A stretch of 21,424 bases of DNA from Eubacteriales Family XIII. Incertae Sedis bacterium (GCA_031278255.1 JAITKU010000052.1:1-21424), one strand, 5' to 3'. Numbered from the stretch's first letter, positions 8,034-15,284 are shown. A program made the numbers and translations. Notes: a model not told the origin generated them from the letters alone.

Positions 8034-8115
8034 ACGATTTTTTTTCGCCCCGCACGGGGCCGCGCCGCGGGGCAGCCGCGGCTTTCGACGGCCGGCGGCG
8101 CCCGGGGGACCCGCC

Positions 8116-8302
8116 TTGAACGCCGCCGCCCAATCCCCTGCCTTTAGGTATGGGGACCGGCGCTTCATACAGCCGGCGTGGGCTTGCAATCCGCCGCCGG
8201 CTATGTTCTGCGGGGCGGCGGGCGAAGCCCTTAACCCCGCAGAACATCCGTTCAACAATTTGGGTGCTTCCCGCGCTCAAATTCGGACGGAACCGAATTT
8301 GA
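8116..8302 (+). repeat. Dispersed palindromic repeat, copy 1
   Basis: About 125 bp of this block (8116-8238) match the reverse complement of 20856-20973 at roughly nine positions in ten by eye. It contains an 8-bp inverted repeat (8171-8178 with 8195-8202, AGCCGGCG), a perfect 13-bp inverted repeat ATGTTCTGCGGGG (8203-8215 with 8235-8247) with a smaller GGGC-GAA-GCCC hairpin in its loop, and a 10-bp inverted repeat TCAAATTCGG (8277-8286 with 8293-8302). The block fills the gap between coaE and the solute-binding protein gene. Its last segment, GGACGGAACCGAATTTGAA, is shared with copies 2 and 3 with a few changes. Confidence 0.8.
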
Positions 8303-9948
8303 AAACCGGCCCGCGCCGCCGCGCCGCTTTCTTGGCCGCTATCCTCATCTGCGCGTCGGTCCTTTCTTTGAGCGCCTGCGACGCGGGCGTGAGCGTCATA
8401 CTCGGCGGCGCCGAAAAATCGAAGAACGTCACGACCGTTTCCCCCGTCGTGTTTCTGCCCATGGAGATGGTCAGGACGCTGAATCCCGTGCTTTCCAAGG
8501 ACGAGGACAGTTACTTTATCGGCAAGCTCATCTACGACAGCCTGTTTGAAACGGACGACAGCCTGACTTTGGTGCCGTCCTTGGCGGAGAGTTACAGCTA
8601 CGACGAGAGCGGGCTTTCCATGACTGTACGCCTGAAGAGCGGTCTGCTCTGGTCCGACGGCGACAGCTTCGACGCGGCGGATGTCGTGTTCAGTATCGAC
8701 GCCTACACCGCGGATCGGGACGCGCACCTCTACGGCGCAAACGTGCGCAATATAAGGTCCGCGAAAGTCGTCGCGAAAGACGCCCTATCGCTCGTTATCG
8801 CGTTCCGGGAGGCAACGGATACGAGCGCCGCGCTGTTGACTTTCCCGATACTGCCCTCACATCTCTACCGAAACCAAAGCGCGCTGCGCAGGGACGCGGA
8901 GAACTTCATCCCCGTGGGCACGGGACCCTATGCCGTGCGGGAATTCGATCGCCATTCCCATCTGACGCTGGAGGGCAACCCGAACCACGCCGGGGGGATC
9001 CCGGAGAATACCCTGGAATTTCAAGTGATTCCCTCCCGTGACGACGCGCTGAACATGCTGAGTATCAACGCGATTTCCTATGCGGTCTTTCGGGAGGGGG
9101 ACAGGGACACGATCTATCGCGACGCGAACATGCGCGCGGAGTCTTTCCCGGGCAACGAAGCGGTATTCATCGGCTTTAATTTCAACAAGGATATGTTCCG
9201 GCGCAAGGAGGCGCGGCAGGCCGTCGCGCTCTGCGTGGACAGCAAGGAACTGCTGGAGGTCTGCTTCTTCAACAGCGGCGTTCCGGCCGACAGCATCTAT
9301 TATCCCGGCTTCCTCGGGGTGGGGGAGAGCGCGGACCCCTACGCCGCGGACCCGGACAGATCGAAATCCCTGCTGGCCTCGGCGGGCTTTTCGGACACGG
9401 ACGGGGACGGTTTTTATGAATACTTTTCAGTCCCGGAAGGGGAGGAGACGGGCCTTTTGCGCCCGCTGTCGCTACGGCTTTTGGTCAACGGAGACGATGC
9501 CTCGCGGGTGTCGGCCGGGCAGATGATACAGGCCGCGCTGCAGCGTATCGGCCTCGCCTGCGAACTCGCGGCCAAGGACCGGGACGCGTATGCGGCGGCG
9601 CTCGCGGCGGGCGATTACGATCTGTTTCTGGGCGGCGCGCAATTCGCGGAAAACTACGATTTGCGATCGCTTCTGCATTCGGCCCACGGCAATCCGATCG
9701 CATACGGCGATCCCGCGATGGACGCGCTTTTGGACGATTTCACGGCCGCGAAATCGCCGCAGGAACGCCGCGATATATTCGAGGCGATACACGCGCGCTT
9801 CGTCGAGGAGATACCGTACTATTGCCTGTTCTACAAGACCTACGGCGCCGTGGCATCGCCCGCCCTCTCGGGGGACTTGCAGCCGCGCTTCGACGATATC
9901 TACCGCGGCTGCGAGGACTGGCGCTGCGTCTACGAGACCTCGCCTTAG
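8299..9948 (+). CDS. Extracellular solute-binding lipoprotein, family 5 (peptide/nickel type)
   Basis: A 549-residue ABC-transporter substrate-binding lipoprotein. With a TTG start at 8299 the N-terminus is MKTGPRRRAAFLAAILICAS followed by lipobox LSAC (C27), an ideal type II signal peptide. The mature part has family-5 hallmarks: LNPVLSKDEDSYFIGKLIYD, LVPSLAESYSYDESGLSMTV, LKSGLLWSDGDSFDAADVVF, VGTGPYAVREF. No permease or ATPase genes are adjacent, so its transporter is elsewhere or it works alone. The start is uncertain: the frame is open upstream to an ATG at 8023 overlapping coaE, but those residues come from the palindromic repeat. GGACGG (8286-8291) is a modest ribosome site for the TTG. 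Ligand unknown. Confidence 0.85.
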   Translation: MKTGPRRRAAFLAAILICASVLSLSACDAGVSVILGGAEKSKNVTTVSPVVFLPMEMVRTLNPVLSKDEDSYFIGKLIYDSLFETDDSLTLVPSLAESYSYDESGLSMTVRLKSGLLWSDGDSFDAADVVFSIDAYTADRDAHLYGANVRNIRSAKVVAKDALSLVIAFREATDTSAALLTFPILPSHLYRNQSALRRDAENFIPVGTGPYAVREFDRHSHLTLEGNPNHAGGIPENTLEFQVIPSRDDALNMLSINAISYAVFREGDRDTIYRDANMRAESFPGNEAVFIGFNFNKDMFRRKEARQAVALCVDSKELLEVCFFNSGVPADSIYYPGFLGVGESADPYAADPDRSKSLLASAGFSDTDGDGFYEYFSVPEGEETGLLRPLSLRLLVNGDDASRVSAGQMIQAALQRIGLACELAAKDRDAYAAALAAGDYDLFLGGAQFAENYDLRSLLHSAHGNPIAYGDPAMDALLDDFTAAKSPQERRDIFEAIHARFVEEIPYYCLFYKTYGAVASPALSGDLQPRFDDIYRGCEDWRCVYETSP

Positions 9949-9970
9949 GGTTGACGCGCCGCCCCGCGTT

Positions 9971-12547
9971 TCATCCGATCAGCTTCATATCGAGCGCTAT
10001 CCGTATCACATCCATATTATTCTCCGCGCCGAGTTTCGCGTATATAATCTGAAGCACGGATTTCACCGTGTTGATCGACAAACGCCGGTTGACGGCGATC
10101 TCCGATCTCGAAAGCCCGTGGTAGAGGTCCGTCAGGATTTCCACCTCCCGCAGCGACAGTTGCACCTCATCGCCGAGATGATTCGACTTCCTGTATTCCG
10201 ACGCCACAAAAGCCAGCTTTTTCGCGTAGGTGGCGGATTTTTTGTTGATGCGCATGAGCCATTCCAAGGGGATGTCGCAGTCCTCCGTTCTCATGGCCGC
10301 GCGGCTGAGCGTGCGCATTTTGTTGCCGTATTCGATGAAAGGCATATCGAAAGAATTCGGATGCGCAAGTTCGTAGGCCCTCGAAAGCGCGCGGAGCGCG
10401 GCGGTCTTTTCGCGAATTTGGTAGAGGCAGATCGCCTCCAATATCTTAAATTCGAGCCGCATCATCAGGAGCGTACCGCCGGTCTCACAACTCTCCAGAA
10501 AGGCCAAGAGTTCATGGTATCTCTGATCCGCCCAATGGCAGCGCATACGCACTTGGATATCGAAATCGAGCATGACGGACGGCCTCACCTTGTTCTCAAA
10601 ACCGCCCTTGAGCCAGTCGGCCACGTGGGAACTCTGCCCGAGCTGCGCGTAGTACCAGCTTGTCAGAAGATCGTAAACGGCGGGGTTGAGCGGATATTCC
10701 GCCGATTCCGTCATCATCTCGAAATGCCGCAGACGCTGCTGTATCTTCGCGTAATCGCCCGTCTGCAGGTCGATGCGCAAAAGGTAGAATACGGCGCGGC
10801 TCTCGATCTCGCGCTGCAGGCCCTCCTGCGCCTTATACAAGGCTTGGTAGGCGAACTTCTCCGCCTCTTTCAATTCGCAGCGGAAGTAGGCGAGTTCCGC
10901 CCGCGCCAGAAAGTTCAGGCCCTGTATGCAGCCGTTCATGGAATGCGTCACGTAGGGCGTCAAACGGTCGAGATTGTCGATGTATCGTTCCATCTCGCCC
11001 CGTTCCGCGCCGCCGGCCCTGCACGCGTAGGAACCCAAGGAGACGTTGGTCACGGGTCCTATGACCGAATAGGCGCCGAAAGGGGCGCCGAGGGTGAAAT
11101 ACCGATCGGCCTTCTCAAAAGAACGCCAGAGGTCCGGTTCCGCGCGCATGGAATAAAGCATCATCTGCGCAAAGCCCAGATTGTTGTAGGCGCCCGCCAA
11201 GACGCGGCAGTTGAACTTGGAGACGGGCAGCTTCTCAAAGTCCTCGATGGTCTTTTGCATCATGGCAAGAGCCTCGCCAAACTTCCCCGCGCTCATGAGC
11301 AGGCGCACATAGAGGCAGTGCGCTATGGGATTCTCCCGGAAGAGTTCCTCCAGACCTTTTTCGATCAGGGAGAGGGTGAATCGCGCCGTGTCCATGGGGA
11401 TGATCTGGGGGAACATGTAGGCGATACGCACGATCGCGTGGTAGTCGCCGGCCTTTTCGTAGTAGGCGATCGCGTCTATCCTGCGATCGTTTTCCTCGAA
11501 CCAGCGGGCGGCCGTGCGGCAGGTTTCGCGCATTTCCTCTTCGGACAGCGTATCCTGTTTTTGCGTCAGATAATCGAGAAAGAGATGGTGAATGCGAAAG
11601 GCGTTCATGTAGGCGTCATAGCGTATGAAAGAACTGATTTCGCTCACCTCTTCGACAAAATGCGGCGCGTCGCCGGCCAAGCGTTTGGTGAGTTCGTAGG
11701 GCAGATGTTCGATGAGCGACAGCCGTATCAGGAATCCGCGCAGTTCTTCGGAGATCTTGAAAAATATCTCGGTTTCGATCAGTTTGAAGATGTTCAGCTT
11801 CATGGCGGAGATGGCGAGATCTTCCCGCGTCGGCGCGTGTTTCAGGGACAGGGCGATCAGGTTGACCGCGAAAGCCCAGCCGCCCGTGTCGCGGCAGATA
11901 TTCACAAAGCCGTCCTGCGACGGCTTGACCTCCATCATGCGAAAATAGTCGAGGATTTCTTCCTTTGTGAAGCGCAGATCATCCTCGTTGATCTCCAGAA
12001 GCAGCCCCTTTGAGGCCAGCATGACCGTGTTGATGTCCGGCGTGGTCCTCGAAATGAGGACGGTTGTCCGGTTTGTGATGGCTTTGCGGAAGCGAAGATG
12101 AACGATGCGTTCGATGAAAGCGAGCAGGTCGGGGTTGTGTATCAGGTGAAAGTCGTCGAGGACGAGGACGTATTTCTTCGTCGGTGTCGCTTCGTCCTCC
12201 AAGACGGAGAGCCATCGGTCGTATTGGGTCTCCGTCTCCGGGAAGCCCACGTCCGCCAGCTTCGCGGCGAGGTTCTCGTTGTACAGCGAAACCGTGTGCG
12301 TATAGTTTTCCCAAAAACGCGATACGAGATTGTCGCGCTCCGACAACTGTATCCATGTCGTGATGATGTCGTTTGAACGCAGAAAAGCGTAAACCGCCTG
12401 CGTTTTGCCGTATCCGGCGCCGGCCACGACCGTGACCAGAGGACCCTGCAAGCCCTGCCGCAGCAGTCCGAAGATATGCGGTCTCTTCAAGTGATGGCGC
12501 CCATGGGAGCGCATGAGCGCATTGCTGTGAAACGATGTTTTGGTCAC
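9971..12547 (-). CDS. LuxR-family ATP-dependent regulator, MalT/LAL type
   Basis: A large (858 residues) STAND-type transcription regulator. Near the N-terminus is an NTP-binding module with Walker A GAGYGKT (about 43-49) and Walker B YVLVLDDFHLI (about 125-135). A long alpha-helical, TPR-like middle region follows, and the C-terminal ~65 residues hold a LuxR helix-turn-helix (LSLREVEILTDLYHGLSRSE, then INTVKSVLQIIYAKLGAEN). In MalT a sugar inducer plus ATP drives oligomerisation and DNA binding; the signal here is unknown. I chose GTG at 12547, preceded by AGAGAGG at 6-nt spacing; ATG at 12514 is an alternative. The gene converges on the solute-binding gene with 22 bp between stops. glgC lies upstream on the same strand. 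Confidence 0.88.
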   Translation of the reverse strand: MTKTSFHSNALMRSHGRHHLKRPHIFGLLRQGLQGPLVTVVAGAGYGKTQAVYAFLRSNDIITTWIQLSERDNLVSRFWENYTHTVSLYNENLAAKLADVGFPETETQYDRWLSVLEDEATPTKKYVLVLDDFHLIHNPDLLAFIERIVHLRFRKAITNRTTVLISRTTPDINTVMLASKGLLLEINEDDLRFTKEEILDYFRMMEVKPSQDGFVNICRDTGGWAFAVNLIALSLKHAPTREDLAISAMKLNIFKLIETEIFFKISEELRGFLIRLSLIEHLPYELTKRLAGDAPHFVEEVSEISSFIRYDAYMNAFRIHHLFLDYLTQKQDTLSEEEMRETCRTAARWFEENDRRIDAIAYYEKAGDYHAIVRIAYMFPQIIPMDTARFTLSLIEKGLEELFRENPIAHCLYVRLLMSAGKFGEALAMMQKTIEDFEKLPVSKFNCRVLAGAYNNLGFAQMMLYSMRAEPDLWRSFEKADRYFTLGAPFGAYSVIGPVTNVSLGSYACRAGGAERGEMERYIDNLDRLTPYVTHSMNGCIQGLNFLARAELAYFRCELKEAEKFAYQALYKAQEGLQREIESRAVFYLLRIDLQTGDYAKIQQRLRHFEMMTESAEYPLNPAVYDLLTSWYYAQLGQSSHVADWLKGGFENKVRPSVMLDFDIQVRMRCHWADQRYHELLAFLESCETGGTLLMMRLEFKILEAICLYQIREKTAALRALSRAYELAHPNSFDMPFIEYGNKMRTLSRAAMRTEDCDIPLEWLMRINKKSATYAKKLAFVASEYRKSNHLGDEVQLSLREVEILTDLYHGLSRSEIAVNRRLSINTVKSVLQIIYAKLGAENNMDVIRIALDMKLIG

Positions 12548-12565
12548 GTTTGCCTCTCTGCAATG

Positions 12566-12593
12566 AAAAACAGCCGAAAGCGTAGGCTTCGGC
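12566..12593 (-). terminator. Terminator-like hairpin in the leader of the LuxR-family gene (candidate attenuator)
   Basis: On the minus strand GCCGAAGC (12593-12586), a CTAC loop and GCTTTCGGC (12581-12573) form an 8-bp stem with one bulged T, followed by TG and TTTTT (12570-12566). It lies between the predicted promoter (12743-12715) and the ribosome site near 12555, so it could end transcription before the gene unless prevented. Confidence 0.5.
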
Positions 12594-12714
12594 GGAACGG
12601 TGCGATCAAGTGCTTCTCTTGCGTCGTACGAGTCGAATGCGTTGTGCGGCAGAGAGAGATGTTGAATGGGATTTGCAGGTGCGTATACGTTTGATTTCCT
12701 GCGAAGCCACGAAT

Positions 12715-12743
12715 ATGATAACATTGCGTAAAAGCGCAGTCAA
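12715..12743 (-). promoter_or_regulatory. Promoter of the LuxR-family regulator gene
   Basis: TTGACT (12743-12738) and TATCAT (12720-12715) are separated by exactly 17 bp on the minus strand, the best sigma-A match in the window. The predicted start near 12708 gives a ~160-nt leader before the GTG at 12547. A perfect 12-bp palindrome TTTTGCGCAAAA (12758-12769) lies 14 bp upstream of the -35 and could be an activator or repressor site. Confidence 0.65.
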
Positions 12744-12810
12744 GAGAAAGCTTTGATTTTTGCGCAAAATTTAACACAAATTACATCGTAGCGTAACAAT
12801 TAATACAAGT

Positions 12811-13026
12811 GCGGTAAGGTTATCGATGCCCCGGAACGCATCCGGCGAAAGGCAGGCGCCTATATATATTAAATTATCGGATCCCGCGCCCTTCGGATGT
12901 CGCCCCCCTGCTTCACCCGATCTGCGTTGCCACGCCGGACTGCGGGTTCCTATCCCTTTACCCCTGTAATCTTGAAATCCCAATAGTTCGCCAAACAAGC
13001 ATCGGGGCATCGGTAACCTTACCGCT
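12811..13026 (-). ncRNA. Candidate structured non-coding RNA (~216 nt) downstream of glgC
   Basis: No convincing coding frame lies here. The ends, 12811-12833 and 13003-13025, are 23-bp inverted arms with one mismatch. Inside, further complementary pairs nest in order: GGCGAA (12844-12849) with 12987-12992; GGATCCCGC (12879-12887) with 12942-12950, 8 of 9 pairs; and the tetraloop hairpin GCGT-TGCC-ACGC (12924-12935). The minus strand is purine-rich in the unpaired parts, as expected for the sense strand. On that strand an extended -10, TGCTATAAA (TATAAA at 13038-13033), would start transcription at 13026, just before the closing stem. No clear minus-strand terminator follows; on the plus strand a T6 run (13030-13035) follows the stem, so orientation is not certain. 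A MITE is the alternative, but no target-site duplication is visible. Length and shape make raiA-type RNA or 6S RNA worth testing. Confidence 0.5.
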
Positions 13027-13032
13027 CGATTT

Positions 13033-13041
13033 TTTATAGCA
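13033..13041 (-). promoter_or_regulatory. Extended -10 promoter overlapping the glgC stop codon
   Basis: On the minus strand TGCTATAAA reads through the last glgC codons (TTG CTA TAA). It is positioned so that +1 falls at 13026, the outer edge of the 23-bp closing stem of the candidate RNA. No good -35 is present at 16-18 bp, so reliance on the extended -10 is inferred. Confidence 0.4.
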
Positions 13042-14317
13042 ACAAACCCTCCCAAACAGGTTTGGATTTTCCGCTGTAATCGGAACGCGCGTGCGCGTGT
13101 TTGCCGTCCTCGACGGACAGACCGTTCGGAACGTGGGATTTCTTTTGCAATCGCACGTTTTCAAAGATTCCCGCGCCCGGTCCGATCAGCGACACGTCGC
13201 TTGAACACAGGAGATCCGAAACATAGGTGTCCGCTCCGTTTTCGCTTCCGATTTCAACCCCTCTCATGATGTTCGCATTCGGCCCGACGATCGCCCTGCT
13301 GATGCGCGCGTTCGGTCCGATGTATACATTTGGCATAATGACGGAATCCGTCACCTCCGCGCCGTCGGAAACAATGACGGAATCCGACAGTACGGAGCGT
13401 TCGACGCGCCCCTTGACGGAGCAGGCGCCCGACAGCAAGCTGTTGTGTACAGAGGCGTTCTTCGATACTTTGCCGGGTAGGCGCGCGCGGAAAACCGTGA
13501 AAATGTCCCAAGTGTCGCCCCGGACAGAGAATCGGGGCGGGTCCCGCAGGAGGTCCATATGGGCCTCCCAAAGACTTTCCACCGTGCCCACGTCGCGCCA
13601 ATACCCGCAAAATCTATATGCAAACACCCCTTGTGTTGTAGCGAGCAGCGTCGGTATTATGTTATGTCCAAAGTCGTTTTTGGAGTCCTTTTCATTTTTG
13701 TCCTCTATGAGCCGCTTTCGCAGCACATCCCATTTGAATATGTATATGCCCATGGACGCGAGTCTGCTCTTCGCGCATTCCGGCTTTTCCTTAAACTCGA
13801 TTACCCGTCCGTCGCCGTCCGTTCGGAGGATTCCGTACTTGGAGGTTTCGGCAAGCGGGACCTCGACGGAAGCGATGGTCATGTCCGCGTCGTTTCTCTC
13901 GTGGAAAGCCAGCATGTCGTTGTAGTCCATTTTATATATGTGATCGCCGGAGAGGATGAGTACGTGCCTTGGGGAAAGTGCGTCCACATAGTCTATGTTC
14001 TGATATACGGCGTCCGCCGTTCCCCTGTACCTTGCGCTCTTCCTTTCGGCCGGCAATATCCGCACGCGGTCCGCCAAGTTCCATACACTTCCGTCCTTGA
14101 TATACGCGTGCATACCCGTGCTGAGATGCTGCGTGAGTACGCCGATGGCGTTTATCCTCGAATGGCAGCAGTTGCTCAATGTGAAATCGATGATTCGATG
14201 GTTTCCTCCGTAGTGTACCAATGGCTTTGCCAATCTGCTCGTCAGTGAACCCAGTCTTTCGCCGCGCCCGCCGGCGAGAATCATGGCAATACACTCGTTT
14301 GATTTTATTTCAGCCAC
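13034..14317 (-). CDS. glgC: Glucose-1-phosphate adenylyltransferase (ADP-glucose pyrophosphorylase)
   Basis: A 427-residue enzyme that makes ADP-glucose from ATP and glucose-1-phosphate, the committed step of bacterial glycogen synthesis. The N-terminal nucleotidyltransferase fold has AMILAGGRGERLGSLTSRLA, KPLVHYGG, the ADP-glucose region YRGTADAVYQN, and LILSGDHIYKMDYNDML. EFKEKP follows at about 170 and the C-terminal left-handed beta-helix has hexapeptide-like repeats (VYIGPNARISRAIVGPNANI). Length is typical. The start is a GTG giving MAEIKSNECIAMILAGG, matching family N-termini; GAAAAGG lies close in front, with tight spacing. The partner genes glgD, glgA and glgB are absent here, which is unusual because they commonly cluster in Firmicutes. 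Confidence 0.93.
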   Translation of the reverse strand: MAEIKSNECIAMILAGGRGERLGSLTSRLAKPLVHYGGNHRIIDFTLSNCCHSRINAIGVLTQHLSTGMHAYIKDGSVWNLADRVRILPAERKSARYRGTADAVYQNIDYVDALSPRHVLILSGDHIYKMDYNDMLAFHERNDADMTIASVEVPLAETSKYGILRTDGDGRVIEFKEKPECAKSRLASMGIYIFKWDVLRKRLIEDKNEKDSKNDFGHNIIPTLLATTQGVFAYRFCGYWRDVGTVESLWEAHMDLLRDPPRFSVRGDTWDIFTVFRARLPGKVSKNASVHNSLLSGACSVKGRVERSVLSDSVIVSDGAEVTDSVIMPNVYIGPNARISRAIVGPNANIMRGVEIGSENGADTYVSDLLCSSDVSLIGPGAGIFENVRLQKKSHVPNGLSVEDGKHAHARSDYSGKSKPVWEGLLL

Positions 14318-14755
14318 CCCTTTTCTGTGAATTACCGGAAGCTTGTGCCGGGCGCTGTTTCCGCCTCGCGTGTTCGCGTTTTTTTACCCTGCCGGGCCCT
14401 CCTCGCGGCACACGTCGCTTTTACTATACTAATCTTATCATGTAGGAAATCGCAAAATACCTCCTGATTTGCGGTATTTAAGACCAAAAAAGCGGAAAAA
14501 TCAGGTATGACAGGGCTTACAGCCCTGTAAAAACGCCGAAAAACGCGCAAAAAGCGCACAAAAAACGCGTGCGCGGGGCGATTTTCAGGAAATTCAGAAT
14601 CTTTAAGAGAAATTCGCCGGGCGCGGCGGGAAGCGCGCGAAGCGCCCGGGCGCGGGAAAGCGCGAAGAAAGAAAGGTCCCCGCGGCGCGGCGCGCCAAAA
14701 GAGACGCGAGCGAAACACGCCCGCGTTTGCACGGGGGCGGAAGCGAAACGAAAAA
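14318..14755. other. Non-coding stretch between spoVG terminator and glgC
   Basis: I find no convincing gene here; open frames in it have no ribosome site or recognisable protein. It contains the presumed glgC promoter and leader, a perfect 8-bp hairpin ACAGGGCT-TAC-AGCCCTGT (14510-14528) without a T-run, 7-bp complementary pairs around 14454-14505, and a GC-rich 8-bp inverted repeat CCGGGCGC (14617-14624 with 14642-14649). The half nearer spoVG is purine-rich on the plus strand (many GAAA/GCGAA runs). Confidence 0.6.
14426..14455 (-). promoter_or_regulatory. Possible glgC promoter
   Basis: On the minus strand TTGCGA (14455-14450) and TAGTAT (14431-14426) are 18 bp apart in the only AT-rich part of the gap. 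The start near 14419 would give a leader of about 100 nt. An overlapping TATAGT (14428-14423) is a competing -10 with poorer spacing. Confidence 0.35.
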
Positions 14756-14793
14756 CGAGCGGTTTCGGCGGGTTTAGCCGCCGAAACCGCTCG
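14751..14793 (-). terminator. Intrinsic terminator of spoVG, overlapping its 3' end
   Basis: A perfect 16-bp stem, CGAGCGGTTTCGGCGG (14756-14771) with 14778-14793, has a 6-nt loop. On the minus strand it is followed directly by TTTTT (14755-14751). The spoVG stop codon TAA (14776-14774) lies in the loop, so the 5' arm encodes the last residues of the protein. Confidence 0.85.
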
Positions 14794-15085
14794 CGGGTAT
14801 GTCCTCTGCGAGACGCTCGTCGAGTTTTTCTTCGAGGACCCTCTCGTATTCCGCGAAGATGGCCTCTTTGATCTTGTTTCTCGTTTCCGAGACGAGGGGG
14901 TGCGCGATGTCCCTGAAATCGCCCTCGCCCATCTTCCGGCTCGGCATGGCGATAAACAGACCGTTTTGCCCGTCGATGATCTTTATGTCATGCACAACAA
15001 ACTCATCATCAAAAGTCACGGAAACCACGGCTTTCATCTTTCCCTCATCGCTGACCTTGCGAACCCTGACATCAGTAATTCTCAT
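14774..15085 (-). CDS. spoVG: SpoVG family regulator
   Basis: A 103-residue member of the SpoVG family, small nucleic-acid-binding regulators first known from septation and sporulation in Bacillus and also found in non-sporulating Firmicutes and spirochetes. The N-terminus MRITDVRVRKVSDEGKMKAV and the core FVVHDIKIIDGQNGLFIAMP, PSRKMGEGDFRDIAHPL are diagnostic. I place the start at 15085, not the upstream ATG at 15121, because MRITDVR is the conserved N-terminus and GGGTGG lies 8 nt before it. The C-terminal helix is charged (EYERVLEEKLDERLAED), and the final residues SGFGG are encoded by the terminator stem. It has its own promoter and terminator, so it is probably monocistronic. Its presence does not prove that the host forms spores. 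Confidence 0.95.
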   Translation of the reverse strand: MRITDVRVRKVSDEGKMKAVVSVTFDDEFVVHDIKIIDGQNGLFIAMPSRKMGEGDFRDIAHPLVSETRNKIKEAIFAEYERVLEEKLDERLAEDIPASGFGG

Positions 15086-15149
15086 AACGAAAACCACCCT
15101 TTCTGCCGCGTGAACGCGCACGGTACATAGTATTTAGCTGTTCGGTATT

Positions 15150-15177
15150 ATTATATAATATTTAAAATCTTTTACAA
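15150..15177 (-). promoter_or_regulatory. spoVG promoter
   Basis: On the minus strand TTGTAA (15177-15172) and TATAAT (15155-15150) are 16 bp apart in a strongly AT-rich island. The start near 15143 gives a leader of about 58 nt. In Bacillus spoVG uses sigma-H; I do not see a good sigma-H match here, so housekeeping sigma is inferred. Confidence 0.6.
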
Positions 15178-15238
15178 GCGCTTTTTCAAAAAACCGTAAA
15201 AACGCTTATTTCACGGCAAAAAAGGGATATCGGGCGCC

Positions 15239-15284
15239 CGGAGGAATGAGACGAAGCCGAATGTCGGACGGAGCCGAATTTGAA
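15239..15284 (+). repeat. Dispersed repeat, copy 2 (short form)
   Basis: This 46-bp segment matches the reverse complement of 20972-21017 with three mismatches, and its last part matches the end of copy 1 (GGACGGAACCGAATTTGAA at 8285-8303, here with GAGCC for GAACC). It lacks the 125-bp palindromic core. It lies just downstream of htrA, between that stop and the spoVG promoter. Confidence 0.75.

Noticed and set aside
8046..8073. Terminator after coaE (GCCCCG-CAC-GGGGC hairpin near a T-run)
   Set aside because: The T-run precedes the hairpin on the plus strand and becomes an A-run on the other, so neither direction fits intrinsic termination.
8002..8298. N-terminal extension of the solute-binding protein (open frame for 99 codons upstream of the TTG)
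   Set aside because: The residues are encoded by the palindromic repeat and GC-rich hairpins and would bury the signal peptide; open frames are frequent here because of high GC.
9590..12013. 807-aa open frame on the plus strand opposite the LuxR-family gene
   Set aside because: It is the antisense shadow of a well-supported gene, has no ribosome site and no recognisable domain.
12811..13025. Insertion element with 23-bp terminal inverted repeats
   Set aside because: No target-site duplication flanks it and internal complementary segments nest as in an RNA; kept only as an alternative explanation.
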